A DNA stretch of 64,000 bases from CAIQQQ01 sp040399685 (GTDB lineage Bacteria > Pseudomonadota > Alphaproteobacteria > Acetobacterales > Acetobacteraceae). Where the stretch lies: positions 100,937 through 164,936 of the forward strand of contig JBBART010000008.1 in assembly GCA_040399685.1 (NCBI GenBank). Direction: 5' to 3'. Made by a program: the position numbers and the translations under genes. Positions 1 to 7,954 of this stretch are shown here, piece after piece. Within the stretch, counting starts at the first letter, position 1, and each line of letters starts with the position of its first letter. Under the pieces are notes generated by a model. It searched no databases. It was not told the origin of the DNA and saw nothing but the letters and a program-made list of their open reading frames with translations.

Positions 1-1
1 C

Positions 2-235
2 ACCCTGGCGGCGCGGGAGCTGCCCTACAAACTGCGGCCAGAGGCGATGGGCGTGTTCGTGCGCCAGGCCGCCACCATCCCGGTGCACATGGTCACCACC
101 GAAACCCTGCCGAACTTCGCCAAGATCAACGCCCGCCTGACCGACGAGCTTGATCTGGCCTTCACTTCAGGCCAGGACGCCACCACCACCGCGCGCAACA
201 TCGACAGCCAGGTTCAGCCCCTCCTTGCCGCGTGA
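2..235 (+). CDS. Sugar ABC transporter substrate-binding protein, C-terminal end (partial)
   Basis: The reading frame is open from the left edge and stops at a TGA at 233-235, so only the last 77 residues are present. The visible sequence is an alpha-helical C-terminal region ending in SQVQPLLAA. It resembles the last helices of periplasmic sugar-binding proteins of the extracellular solute-binding family 1. The assignment rests mostly on position: two MalF/MalG-type permease genes start 8 bp and about 0.9 kb downstream on the same strand, the usual order binding protein-permease-permease. The ligand cannot be deduced, although the GH4 glycosidase downstream suggests an oligosaccharide or glycoside. 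Confidence 0.6.
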   Translation, partial: TLAARELPYKLRPEAMGVFVRQAATIPVHMVTTETLPNFAKINARLTDELDLAFTSGQDATTTARNIDSQVQPLLAA

Positions 236-242
236 TGCGCAT

Positions 243-1154
243 ATGCTGAATGACGTGGCGGGCCGAAAGTCCCGCCACGTCTGGGCGGCACGGCGGCGCT
301 TCCTGGTGCCTTACGTGTTCATCTCGCCGAATCTGGCGCTGTTCACGGCGTTCAGCTTCGCGCCATTGCTGTATGCGGTTTACATCAGCTTCCATGACTG
401 GAGCCTGATTGGGGATTCCGAGTATCTCGGGCTCGGCAACTATGTGCGCCTGTTCAAGGACAAACTGTTTTGGCAGGCCCTGGCCAATACGGGTGTCTAT
501 GCGGCCATCACCGTCTCGGCCAGCATGGCGTTCGGGCTATTGCTGGCGGTGGGACTGAACCGGCGACTGCCCGGGCGAACGGTTCTCCGCAGTCTCTACT
601 TCCTGCCTGTTGTGGTCGCGGCCGTCGCCACCGGCACGATGGCCGCGTGGATGTTCAACGACAATTACGGCGTGGTGAACGCCATTCTGGTGCGCCTCGG
701 CATGGGCCGGATCGCCTGGCTGTCCACCCCGCAATGGGCGCTGCCGTCATTGGCCATCGCCACCGTTTGGGTGCGGCTGGGGTTCAACATGATCGTCTAT
801 CTGGCGGCCCTGCAATCCATCCCCAGCCTGTATTACGAGGCTGCGAAGATCGACGGTGCCAATGCGTTTCACCAGTTCCGCCACATCACCCTGCCGCTGC
901 TGATGCCGGCCACGTTCCTTCTGCTGGTGCTCAACATCATCTATTCGTTCCAGGTGTTCGACCTGATCTATGTCATGACCGGCGGCGGCCCCGGATTCTC
1001 CACCACCATGGTGGTGCAATACATCTATCAGGCTGCCTTTGTGACATCCGAGATGGGCTACGCCAGCGCCATGGGCATCGTGCTCTATGTGCTGATCCTG
1101 GCCTTCACCGTGGTGCAATGGCGCGCCAGCCGGCAGTCGGAGAGCGTGCTATGA
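243..1154 (+). CDS. Sugar ABC transporter permease, MalF/UgpA type
   Basis: This 303-residue inner-membrane permease has about six hydrophobic segments. The first, around residues 25-50 (FISPNLALFTAFSFAPLLY), is typical of UgpA/MalF-like subunits. The conserved cytoplasmic EAA loop that docks on the ATPase is seen near residues 199-218 as EAAKIDGANAFHQFRHITLP. An upstream in-frame start would read through the end of the preceding gene, so the ATG at 243 is preferred, 8 bp after the binding-protein stop. It overlaps the next permease by the ATGA tetranucleotide, showing translational coupling. No ATPase gene follows, so the importer must use a MalK/UgpC-type ATPase encoded elsewhere, either left of the window or shared. 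Confidence 0.9.
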   Translation: MLNDVAGRKSRHVWAARRRFLVPYVFISPNLALFTAFSFAPLLYAVYISFHDWSLIGDSEYLGLGNYVRLFKDKLFWQALANTGVYAAITVSASMAFGLLLAVGLNRRLPGRTVLRSLYFLPVVVAAVATGTMAAWMFNDNYGVVNAILVRLGMGRIAWLSTPQWALPSLAIATVWVRLGFNMIVYLAALQSIPSLYYEAAKIDGANAFHQFRHITLPLLMPATFLLLVLNIIYSFQVFDLIYVMTGGGPGFSTTMVVQYIYQAAFVTSEMGYASAMGIVLYVLILAFTVVQWRASRQSESVL

Positions 1155-1990
1155 GGGCGCTGCGTCGCAGGATCGGGACCAGGACATCAGACCTGCTGGT
1201 GTGGCTGGCATTGACCGCCGGGGCGCTGGTGATGATCTTCCCGATCTACTGGATGTTCGCCACCGCCATCCGGCCGCGCACCGAGATCTTCGCCTCGCTG
1301 GTGGCGCTGGTGCCGCACGCCATCACCTGGGACAATTTCGCCGCCATCTGGCAGCGCACGCCGCTGCTGGACTGGGCGGGGAACTCCATGTTCATCGCCG
1401 TGATCGGTGTTGTCGTCACGGTGTTTGCCAATCTGTTGTGCGGCTACACCTTCGCCAAGTTCCGCTTTCCGGGCCGTGATCTGTTGTTCTTCGCCATTCT
1501 CGGCGCGCTGATGATCCCCATTCAGGTCATCATCGTGCCGGAATTCCTCATCGTGGCGCAGTTGGGCCTGCTGAACTCGCCCTGGGGCGTCATCCTGCCG
1601 CGCGCCGCCGAGGCGTTCGGCATCTTCATGGTGCGCCAGTTCATGGTCAGCATCCCCGACGAACTGCTCGAAGCAGCCCGGCTGGACGGGGCAGGGGAGT
1701 TCAACATCTTCCTGCGCGTGGTGCTGCCGCTCTCACGGCCGATCATCGCCGTGCTCGTGATCTTCACCTTCATGTGGCGCTGGAACGACTTCGCCTGGCC
1801 GCTGGTCGTGCTAACCGACCACGCCCAATACACCCTGCCGCTCGGCCTCAATCTGCTGCGCGGCGAGAACAATCCGGAATGGGGCCAGGTGATGGCCCTG
1901 GCCCTGCTGGCGCTGCTGCCCATGCTCGCCATCTTCCTCGCCTTCCAACGCCACCTCGTGCAGGGCATCGCCAGCACGGGCCTGAAATAA
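1151..1990 (+). CDS. Sugar ABC transporter permease, MalG/UgpE type
   Basis: This is the second permease of the carbohydrate importer, 279 residues with six predicted membrane segments. The first is the typical WLALTAGALVMIFPIYWMF near residues 17-35. The EAA loop is visible near residue 174 (EAARLDGAGEFNIFLRVVLP). The start ATG at 1151 overlaps the stop of the upstream permease by four bases. The GH4 gene starts 11 bp downstream, so the transporter and an intracellular glycosidase are very probably one transcript: import of a glycoside, then cytoplasmic hydrolysis. Length and organisation are normal for the family. Confidence 0.9.
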   Translation: MRALRRRIGTRTSDLLVWLALTAGALVMIFPIYWMFATAIRPRTEIFASLVALVPHAITWDNFAAIWQRTPLLDWAGNSMFIAVIGVVVTVFANLLCGYTFAKFRFPGRDLLFFAILGALMIPIQVIIVPEFLIVAQLGLLNSPWGVILPRAAEAFGIFMVRQFMVSIPDELLEAARLDGAGEFNIFLRVVLPLSRPIIAVLVIFTFMWRWNDFAWPLVVLTDHAQYTLPLGLNLLRGENNPEWGQVMALALLALLPMLAIFLAFQRHLVQGIASTGLK

Positions 1991-2001
1991 GGATTATAGA
2001 C

Positions 2002-3306
2002 GTGATCAAGATCGCCATGATCGGTGCCGGCAGCGTTGTGTTCGTCAAGAACCTGCTGACCGACATCCTCAGCCAGCCCGCCTTGAAGGGCTGCACCATC
2101 GCCCTGCACGACATCCACGCCGAGCGCCTTGAAACCGCCGGCATGATGGCCCGTTGGACCGCGAAGCAATTCGATGCCGCCGCGATCATCGAGGAACACC
2201 CCGACCGCCGCACCTGCGTGAAGGACGCCGATTTCGTCATCAACATGGTGCAGATCGGCATGCACGAAGCCACCCTTCTGGACTTCGACATCCCGCGCAA
2301 ACACGGCCTGAAACAGACCATCGCCGACACCGTCGGCATCGGCGGCATCTTCCGCGGCCTGCGCACCATCCCGTTCATGCTCGACCTCGTGCGCGACATG
2401 CGTGAGCTGTGCCCGAACGCACTGCTGCTGAACTATACCAACCCGATGAGCATCCTCACCTGGGCCGTCTACAAGGCCTATCCGGAACAGCGCGTGGTGG
2501 GGCTGTGCCACAACGTGCAGTTCACGGCACGGGATCTGGCCGAATACCTCGATGTCGACCTGTCGCGGCTGACGTATGATTGCGGCGGCATCAACCACAT
2601 GACGTGGTTCCTGCGCCTGATGATCGACGGCGTGGACGCCTATCCGCAATTGTTCGCCGCCGCCGAAAATCCGGATATCTACGCCAAGGACAAGGTGCGC
2701 TTTGAAATCCTGCGCCATCTCGGCCGCTTCGTCAGTGAATCCAGCGAGCACAGCGCCGAATACATGCCGTATTTCCTGCGCCGCGATGACCAGATCGCCG
2801 AGTTCGACGTGCCGGTGGACGAATATGTCCGCCGCAGCGTGCGCAATCTGGAACGCTATGCCGAGACGCGCCGCAAGCTGCTGGCCGGCGAGGATTTCCC
2901 GCTGGAGCGCAGCGTCGAATATGGCGCCAAGATCATCCACGCCATGGTCACCGGCGAGGTGGCGCTGGTCTATGGCAACGTGGAAAACCATGGCCTGATC
3001 GACAACCTACCCAACGGCTGCTGCGTCGAGGTGCCGCTGGTGGTGGACCGCAACGGCCTGCGCGCCGTGCATGTGGGAACCTTGCCACCCGAACTCGCGG
3101 CCCATTGCGCCCCGCATGTGTTCGTCCAGCAACTGACGGTGGATGCGGCGCTGACCGGCAACAAGGAACTGGTCTACCGCGCCGCCGTGCTGGACCGTCA
3201 CGCCGCCAGCGTGCTGTCGATGCGGGAAATTCGCGCCATGGTCGATGAACTTCTGCAAGCCCACGCGACGGCCATGCCGGTCTGGGGCCAGCCGCATCTG
3301 GCCTGA
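2002..3306 (+). CDS. Glycoside hydrolase family 4 (alpha-galactosidase/alpha-glucosidase-like)
   Basis: This 434-residue protein has an N-terminal NAD-binding motif (MIGAGSVVFVKNLL) and the GH4 signatures NYTNPM (about residue 144), CHNVQ (Cys169) and CGGINH (His199). GH4 enzymes use NAD+ and a divalent metal held by this Cys/His pair to cleave glycosides by oxidation, elimination and re-reduction at C3. The substrate may be an alpha-galactoside, glucoside or galacturonide; the sequence alone does not decide. The GTG at 2002 is chosen because it lies 11 bp behind the permease stop; an ATG five codons later is the alternative. It is the last gene of the sugar-import operon. Confidence 0.88.
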   Translation: MIKIAMIGAGSVVFVKNLLTDILSQPALKGCTIALHDIHAERLETAGMMARWTAKQFDAAAIIEEHPDRRTCVKDADFVINMVQIGMHEATLLDFDIPRKHGLKQTIADTVGIGGIFRGLRTIPFMLDLVRDMRELCPNALLLNYTNPMSILTWAVYKAYPEQRVVGLCHNVQFTARDLAEYLDVDLSRLTYDCGGINHMTWFLRLMIDGVDAYPQLFAAAENPDIYAKDKVRFEILRHLGRFVSESSEHSAEYMPYFLRRDDQIAEFDVPVDEYVRRSVRNLERYAETRRKLLAGEDFPLERSVEYGAKIIHAMVTGEVALVYGNVENHGLIDNLPNGCCVEVPLVVDRNGLRAVHVGTLPPELAAHCAPHVFVQQLTVDAALTGNKELVYRAAVLDRHAASVLSMREIRAMVDELLQAHATAMPVWGQPHLA

Positions 3307-3326
3307 GCCTGGCGGCATATGAAAAT

Positions 3327-3361
3327 GCGAGGTGTAACCGCTGCCAGCGGTTACACCTCGC
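3327..3361. terminator. Bidirectional hairpin terminator between GH4 and LysR genes
   Basis: A perfect 16-bp inverted repeat (GCGAGGTGTAACCGCT and its complement) is separated by a 3-base loop. It sits 20 bp after the GH4 stop and covers the stop codon of the converging LysR gene. No long T tract follows. Its position between two converging genes supports a shared terminator. Confidence 0.7.
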
Positions 3362-4256
3362 ACTGCTCCAGCCGCGCCTTCAGGCGGGGCGTTGCGAAAT
3401 CGAGAAACACCCGCAGCTTCTGCGGCAACGGACCTTGGCCGTTGGTCACCAGACTCACCGGCACGCGCGGCGGCTCGTACTCGTTCAGCACCACCGCCAA
3501 CTTGCCGGCCCGCACCGCCTCGGCCGCTTGGTAGGACAGCACGCAGGTCACGCCGATGCCGCTGATCGCCGCATCGATGGCCGCCTCGGACGTGCAGACC
3601 ACGAGGCGTGACCGCACCGGGACCGGCAGCGTCTCGGTGCCGGTCCTGAAGTTCCACTGGTTGGACGCCATCAGCACCTCGAACGTGATGCAGCTATGGG
3701 TGGAAAGATCGCTGGGGTGCATCGGCGTGCCCCGCGCCGTGAAATAATCCGGCGCGCCGCACGTCACGCGGCCGATGGCGCCCAGGCGGGTCGCCATCAG
3801 GTTGCTGTCCGGAAGGGCGCCCACCCGCACGGCAAGATCGACATGTTCCTCCAGCAGATTCAGCATCCGATCCGTCTGCACAAGGCGGATGTTGATGTCG
3901 GGATAGGATTTCAGGAAGTCCGTGACGATCGGCAGCACATGCAGCCGGCCAAAACCGACCGGAACCGTCATCAGGAACTCCCCACGCGGCGCACTGTATT
4001 CGCCCGACGCCGTGCGCTCTGCCTCGCCGATATCCTCCATGATGCGCCGGCAGGCCGCGACGTAGGAGCGGCCGGCCTCGGTGAGGGTGAGCCTGCGGCT
4101 GGTGCGCACCAGCAGCCTTGTGCGCAGATGCGTCTCCAACTCCGACACCTTGCGGCTGACGGTGGCGAGCGGCATCCCCAGCTTGCGCGACGCCGCTGAC
4201 AGGCTCCCGGCCTCGACCGCCACCAACAAGGTCGTCATCGATTCCAGACGGTCCAT
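3351..4256 (-). CDS. LysR-family transcriptional regulator
   Basis: This 301-residue regulator has an N-terminal winged helix-turn-helix (residues 1-62, including AASRKLGMPLATVSRKVSELE) and a LysR substrate-binding domain (about 90-295). The lower-case LTRT motif RTSRRLTLTEAG lies around residues 50-61. The gene is divergent from an AhpD-like gene whose start lies 125 bp away, the classical layout of a LysR regulator with its target. A T-N11-A-containing dyad in that gap is a plausible operator. The C-terminal stop lies inside the hairpin shared with the GH4 gene. Confidence 0.9.
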   Translation of the reverse strand: MDRLESMTTLLVAVEAGSLSAASRKLGMPLATVSRKVSELETHLRTRLLVRTSRRLTLTEAGRSYVAACRRIMEDIGEAERTASGEYSAPRGEFLMTVPVGFGRLHVLPIVTDFLKSYPDINIRLVQTDRMLNLLEEHVDLAVRVGALPDSNLMATRLGAIGRVTCGAPDYFTARGTPMHPSDLSTHSCITFEVLMASNQWNFRTGTETLPVPVRSRLVVCTSEAAIDAAISGIGVTCVLSYQAAEAVRAGKLAVVLNEYEPPRVPVSLVTNGQGPLPQKLRVFLDFATPRLKARLEQCEV

Positions 4257-4287
4257 GTCGGGCTCCTTGCTTCCAGAAAACGAGAGG

Positions 4288-4311
4288 ATAGATCCCGATA
4301 ATGCCGTCTAT
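4288..4311. promoter_or_regulatory. Candidate LysR operator (ATAGA-N14-TCTAT dyad)
   Basis: The 125-bp gap between divergent lysR and ahpD-like genes contains ATAGA, 14 bases, TCTAT. Within it a T at 4289 and an A at 4301 fit the T-N11-A rule for LysR boxes. Seen in sequence; function is inferred. Confidence 0.4.
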
Positions 4312-4381
4312 TGGGGTTTCGTGAAAGGGCACATGTATCTCTTCGCCGAACCACCCCGGCCGATCCGAAAAGGAACACATC

Positions 4382-4936
4382 ATGTCCCGCATCCCAACCT
4401 TCGCCACGATCGAAGCCGCCCCCGCCGCCGCCCAGCCGCTGCTGACCGCCGTCAAGAAGCAGCTTGGCGTTGCGCCGAACCTGTTTCGCGTGATCGCCAA
4501 CAGCCCGGCGGCCCTCGAAGGATATCTGGGCCTCAACGGCGCGCTGGCCAAAGGCGCGCTGGATGCCGCCACCCGCGAGCGGATTGCGCTGGCCGTGGCC
4601 GAGATCAATGGCTGCAACTACTGCCTCGCGGCCCACACCTATCTCGGCACAAACATCGCCAAGCTCGATGCGGCTGAAATCGTCGCCAACCGCCAGAGCA
4701 TTTCCAGGAACGCCAAGGCAGACGCCGCCGTGCGCTTCGCCGTCAAGATCACCAACGCCCGTGGCCATGTCAGCGACGCCGATCTGGCCGCGGTGAAGTC
4801 AGCCGGCTTCAGCGACGCGGAAACAATCGAGATCGTGCTGCATGTCGCCCTCAACACCCTGACCAACTACGTCAATGAGGTTGCGGGCACCGTGATCGAC
4901 TTCCCCGCCGTCTCCCCGGCGCAGAAGGCCGCCTGA
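4382..4936 (+). CDS. Carboxymuconolactone decarboxylase/AhpD-like peroxidase-related protein
   Basis: This 184-residue all-helical protein carries the AhpD-type redox motif NGCNYCLAAHT, with Cys78, Cys81 and His85, in the order used for alkylhydroperoxidase activity. The start ATG at 4382 follows AAAGGAACACATC, which provides a fair ribosome-binding site. Proteins of this group reduce peroxides or act as small stress proteins; many are annotated only as CMD-family proteins. The divergent LysR gene suggests induction by a small effector or by oxidative stress. It is followed tail-to-tail by the esterase fusion gene 16 bp away. Confidence 0.85.
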   Translation: MSRIPTFATIEAAPAAAQPLLTAVKKQLGVAPNLFRVIANSPAALEGYLGLNGALAKGALDAATRERIALAVAEINGCNYCLAAHTYLGTNIAKLDAAEIVANRQSISRNAKADAAVRFAVKITNARGHVSDADLAAVKSAGFSDAETIEIVLHVALNTLTNYVNEVAGTVIDFPAVSPAQKAA

Positions 4937-4952
4937 TCCTACTCTGCCGGGC

Positions 4953-7511
4953 TCACAACCCGAACGGATAGGTCTCGTCTTCGCCTGCGCGAACCTTTGA
5001 CGGCAGCGGCGTCACGGCGCTGGTTTCGTCGAACCACAGGAACGCATCATATTGATCGGGCAGGGTGGCGGAGCTGTAATGGCTCCACCGCTCTGTTTCC
5101 GGCCGGTAGATGACGCCGATATAGCGTTCCAGCCGCGCGTGCTTCAGCACGCCCCGCGCCGCGTCCTGCTTGCCTTCGCGCAGGTCGAGCAGGAACCGCT
5201 CATGCCCCACTTCATGGCACATGGCTTCGTAGCTGTCCGGCCGGGAGGGGCGCACCCGTTTGACCTCCATTGGTGCATCCCATTCAGACGCCGCCGCCAC
5301 CGTGCCGGTGTGGGTGCCGAAGCCGATCAGAACGGCATCGCGCCCATGGCGTTCGCGGCACAGCTGGCCGAGATTCAGTTCGCCGCGTTCGGCGCCCATG
5401 TCGGTCGCGCGGGCATCGCCGATATGGGAGTTATGCGCCCACACCACGGCTTTGGCTGCCGGGCCTTGCTGGGCAAGAATATTTTCCAGCGCCTCGAACA
5501 TGTGGCTGTCGCGCAGGTTCCAGGATTCGGCGGCGCCGTAGTACATCACGCGGTAATACCGCTCCGCATCCGCCACCAGCCGGGCGTTCTGCGCTGCATC
5601 GAGGAAGCGTTCGCCGTCGTTGCGGGCGTATTGCAATTCCTTTTGCAGGAGGTCGATCAGGATGCGCGTCACCGGCTGCTCGCACAGCGCATAGCCACGC
5701 GACAACGAGGCCCGACCATAGGCGGATGGCTCGCGGCTCCACGGCGTCAGGCAGGCGTAGCGGGACCGCGCCAAGGTCGCCGCCTCTGGGTCGATGCGGT
5801 CGAGATAGGCCAGGACAGCGGCGATCGAGGCGTTCATGTTGTAGAGGTCCAGGCCGTAGAACCCCACCCGGCTCGCAGCCGGCAACGGCGCGTTATGCGT
5901 GCGCAGCCACGCCGTAAAATCGTGCACATCCTTGTTGCGCCACATCCAGGTGGGGAAGCGGCTGAAGGGTGTGGTGTTCGACGGCTGGTGCGGCTTGTGG
6001 CGCACATAGCGGTCAATCGCCGCCGCATCCGGCCAATCGGCCTCCACGGCCACGGCGGTGAAGCCATGGCGTTCGATCAGCCGGCGGGTGATGGCGGCGC
6101 GGGCGCGATAGAACTCAGATGTGCCGTGCGAAGCCTCGCCCAGCAGCACCACGCGGGCATCGGCGAAACGGTCAAAGGCTGCGGCGAAGGCAGGATCATC
6201 GATCGACGGCAGCTTCTCTGCCGCCGCGCGCAGCACCTGGATGGGGTGCTCCACCACGGCCGGCGCGCTGGGGGGCGCCAGATGCGCGGCTGGCACAAGG
6301 TAATGTTCGAACCAGGCGCAGGCGAGGTCCGTCACCGCCTCCAGCGCGCCGGGTTCCTCGAAGACATGCCCGGCGCCCGGCACGATCTTCAGCAGCTTTT
6401 CACAACTCATCGCCGCCATCGCCTGGCGGTTGAGGCCGATCACATGGTGATCCTCGCCACCCACGATCAGCAGCGTGGGCGCCGTGACGCGGGTGAGGGC
6501 GGCGCCGGCCAGATCCGGGCGGCCACCGCGTGAGACAACGGCGCTGACGCGGCCATCCAGTTCGGCGGCTGCCATCAACGCCGCCCCGGCGCCGGTGCTG
6601 GCGCCGAACAGGCCGAGCTTCAACCCGTCCAGTTCCGGTTCGCCGTTGATCCACAGAACGGCCTCCAGCAGTCGTTCGGACAGCAACGCGATGTCGAACA
6701 CGTTGCGGCGGTCCAGCGCCTCCGTATCGGTCAGCAGGTCGAGCAGCAGGGTGGCGAAGCCGTGCTTGTTCAGGGACCGTGCGACAGCGATGTTGCGCGG
6801 GCTGAAACGGCTGGAGCCGCTGCCATGGGCGAACAGCACGCAGCCGCGCGGCGACGGCGGCACGATGAGATCGCCCTTCAAATGCAGGGGGGGCACTTCG
6901 ATCGCACGCATCAGCGGCTCGGTGCGCAGGTCGCCGGACTGGTGCTCAGACCATGCCTGCCGCAGCAGGCCGATTGTCTCCTCATCGGTCAGTTGGTGGA
7001 AATCGGCATAGAACGACCCCACCCCGCGAAACGTGGCGGCGGGCACAAGGCAGATGATGTCGTCGGCATGGCCCTTCATGTCCAGCAACGCGCCCTGCGG
7101 CGCCACCGGCACGGCCAGGATGATGTGCACAGCGCCTTGCTGCTTGATGGCGGCGAGGGCGGCCTTGGCCGTGGCGCCGGTCGCCAACCCGTCATCCACC
7201 ACGATGGCGGTGCAGCCGCGTGGTTCGATGCGGGGGCGGCCCTGCAAATAGAGGGTGCGGCGGCGTTCGATTTCCGCGAGTTCCCGTGCGCGGGCCCGGC
7301 CGATGAACGCCGCATCGGCGCCAGACATCTGGCGGACGTCCTCGTTGATGATGGTCTGCGGAATCTCCCCGTCCACCACGGCGCCAAGCGCCACTTCCGG
7401 CTGCCCGGGCGCGCCGATCTTGCGCACCAGCACCAGATCGAGCGGTGCGTTCAAGGCGCGGGCCACTTCCAGCGCCACCGGTACGCCGCCGCGTGGCAGG
7501 GCATATATCAC
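4953..7511 (-). CDS. Phosphoribosyltransferase / alpha-beta hydrolase / erythromycin esterase fusion protein (5' end frameshifted)
   Basis: This long three-domain protein is 852 residues from the GTG at 7511. Residues 1-195 are a type I phosphoribosyltransferase with the PRPP loop VVDDGLATGAT at 104-114. Residues about 205-410 are a dienelactone-hydrolase-like alpha/beta hydrolase with a plausible triad Ser305 (GASTG), Asp354 and His382. Residues about 450-850 are an erythromycin-esterase-family domain with LGEASHGTSEFY near 457-468 and HNSHIGD further on. The same domain fusion is known in other proteobacteria, with unclear physiological role. The normal PRTase N terminus (SDRSEAGRLLANRL) lies just upstream in another frame; see the separate entry. 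The nearest minus-strand neighbours upstream are ChaB and FtsH. Confidence 0.85.
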   Translation of the reverse strand: MIYALPRGGVPVALEVARALNAPLDLVLVRKIGAPGQPEVALGAVVDGEIPQTIINEDVRQMSGADAAFIGRARARELAEIERRRTLYLQGRPRIEPRGCTAIVVDDGLATGATAKAALAAIKQQGAVHIILAVPVAPQGALLDMKGHADDIICLVPAATFRGVGSFYADFHQLTDEETIGLLRQAWSEHQSGDLRTEPLMRAIEVPPLHLKGDLIVPPSPRGCVLFAHGSGSSRFSPRNIAVARSLNKHGFATLLLDLLTDTEALDRRNVFDIALLSERLLEAVLWINGEPELDGLKLGLFGASTGAGAALMAAAELDGRVSAVVSRGGRPDLAGAALTRVTAPTLLIVGGEDHHVIGLNRQAMAAMSCEKLLKIVPGAGHVFEEPGALEAVTDLACAWFEHYLVPAAHLAPPSAPAVVEHPIQVLRAAAEKLPSIDDPAFAAAFDRFADARVVLLGEASHGTSEFYRARAAITRRLIERHGFTAVAVEADWPDAAAIDRYVRHKPHQPSNTTPFSRFPTWMWRNKDVHDFTAWLRTHNAPLPAASRVGFYGLDLYNMNASIAAVLAYLDRIDPEAATLARSRYACLTPWSREPSAYGRASLSRGYALCEQPVTRILIDLLQKELQYARNDGERFLDAAQNARLVADAERYYRVMYYGAAESWNLRDSHMFEALENILAQQGPAAKAVVWAHNSHIGDARATDMGAERGELNLGQLCRERHGRDAVLIGFGTHTGTVAAASEWDAPMEVKRVRPSRPDSYEAMCHEVGHERFLLDLREGKQDAARGVLKHARLERYIGVIYRPETERWSHYSSATLPDQYDAFLWFDETSAVTPLPSKVRAGEDETYPFGL

Positions 7512-7602
7512 GGGGGTTTTCGAGGTTCATGGCGACAAGCCGGTTGGCCAACAACCGGCCGGCTTCAGAACGATCGGAAAATCTGGCTTGGGTGCTGATC
7601 AT
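7512..7602 (-). other. Displaced N-terminal coding segment of the PRTase fusion (one-base frameshift)
   Basis: Reading the minus strand from the ATG at 7600-7602 gives a segment including FSDRSEAGRLLANRL and ending MNLENP. This is what normally precedes ALPRGGVPVA in this phosphoribosyltransferase family. The join falls in a run of five G (7512-7516 on the plus strand, five C in the mRNA). Removing one C gives ENPVIYALPRGGVPVA in one frame. Either the run contains a sequencing error or the gene carries a real frameshift, perhaps slippage-prone. The original start would then be 7602 (or 7638). Confidence 0.75.
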
Positions 7603-7707
7603 GCTGGGATGATCGATGTTCGCGCAGAAGATGATCATTGATCTGTGTCAACTGTGGCCAGGCAAGAAAAACTCTCGATAAAACGTGATGTGTTATTTGG
7701 TTCATAC

Positions 7708-7938
7708 TTAATCGTCGTGATGGCCGTCGATGGGCGCCCAATCGTCCCCGACCTTGTGGTAGCGCCGTTTTACCGCCGCCCAGGCGATGCGATGGGCGAC
7801 CTCCTCCTGTCGCCACGGCTCCCGCACGCCGTAGGTGGACCATGCGTGGTTGAAGGCCGCACGAAAGATGTCCTGCGCGTGGGGCGGCAGGTGGTGTCGA
7901 ACAGGATCGGGAAGATCTGCGTTGCTCGCATAGGGCAT
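7708..7938 (-). CDS. chaB: ChaB family protein
   Basis: This small 76-residue protein has the ChaB signature: LPDPVRHHLPPHAQDIF, then AFNHAW and AHRIAWAAVKRRY. ChaB-like proteins are short helical proteins first named as putative regulators of a cation/proton antiporter; their biochemical role is unsettled. The gene is 16 bp downstream of ftsH on the same strand and may be cotranscribed with it. No antiporter gene is visible. Length is normal for the family. Confidence 0.85.
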   Translation of the reverse strand: MPYASNADLPDPVRHHLPPHAQDIFRAAFNHAWSTYGVREPWRQEEVAHRIAWAAVKRRYHKVGDDWAPIDGHHDD

Positions 7939-7954
7939 GGCCGCCTCCGCCGGA

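Noticed and set aside
1522..2991. Long minus-strand open frame opposite the permease and GH4 genes
   Set aside because: Its translation is rich in His, Gln, Arg and Ala without family motifs and mirrors two solid genes on the plus strand; a typical high-G+C shadow frame.
5052..6533. Long plus-strand frame opposite the erythromycin-esterase fusion
   Set aside because: No motif and low-complexity Arg/Gly/His content; the minus-strand protein explains the open frame.
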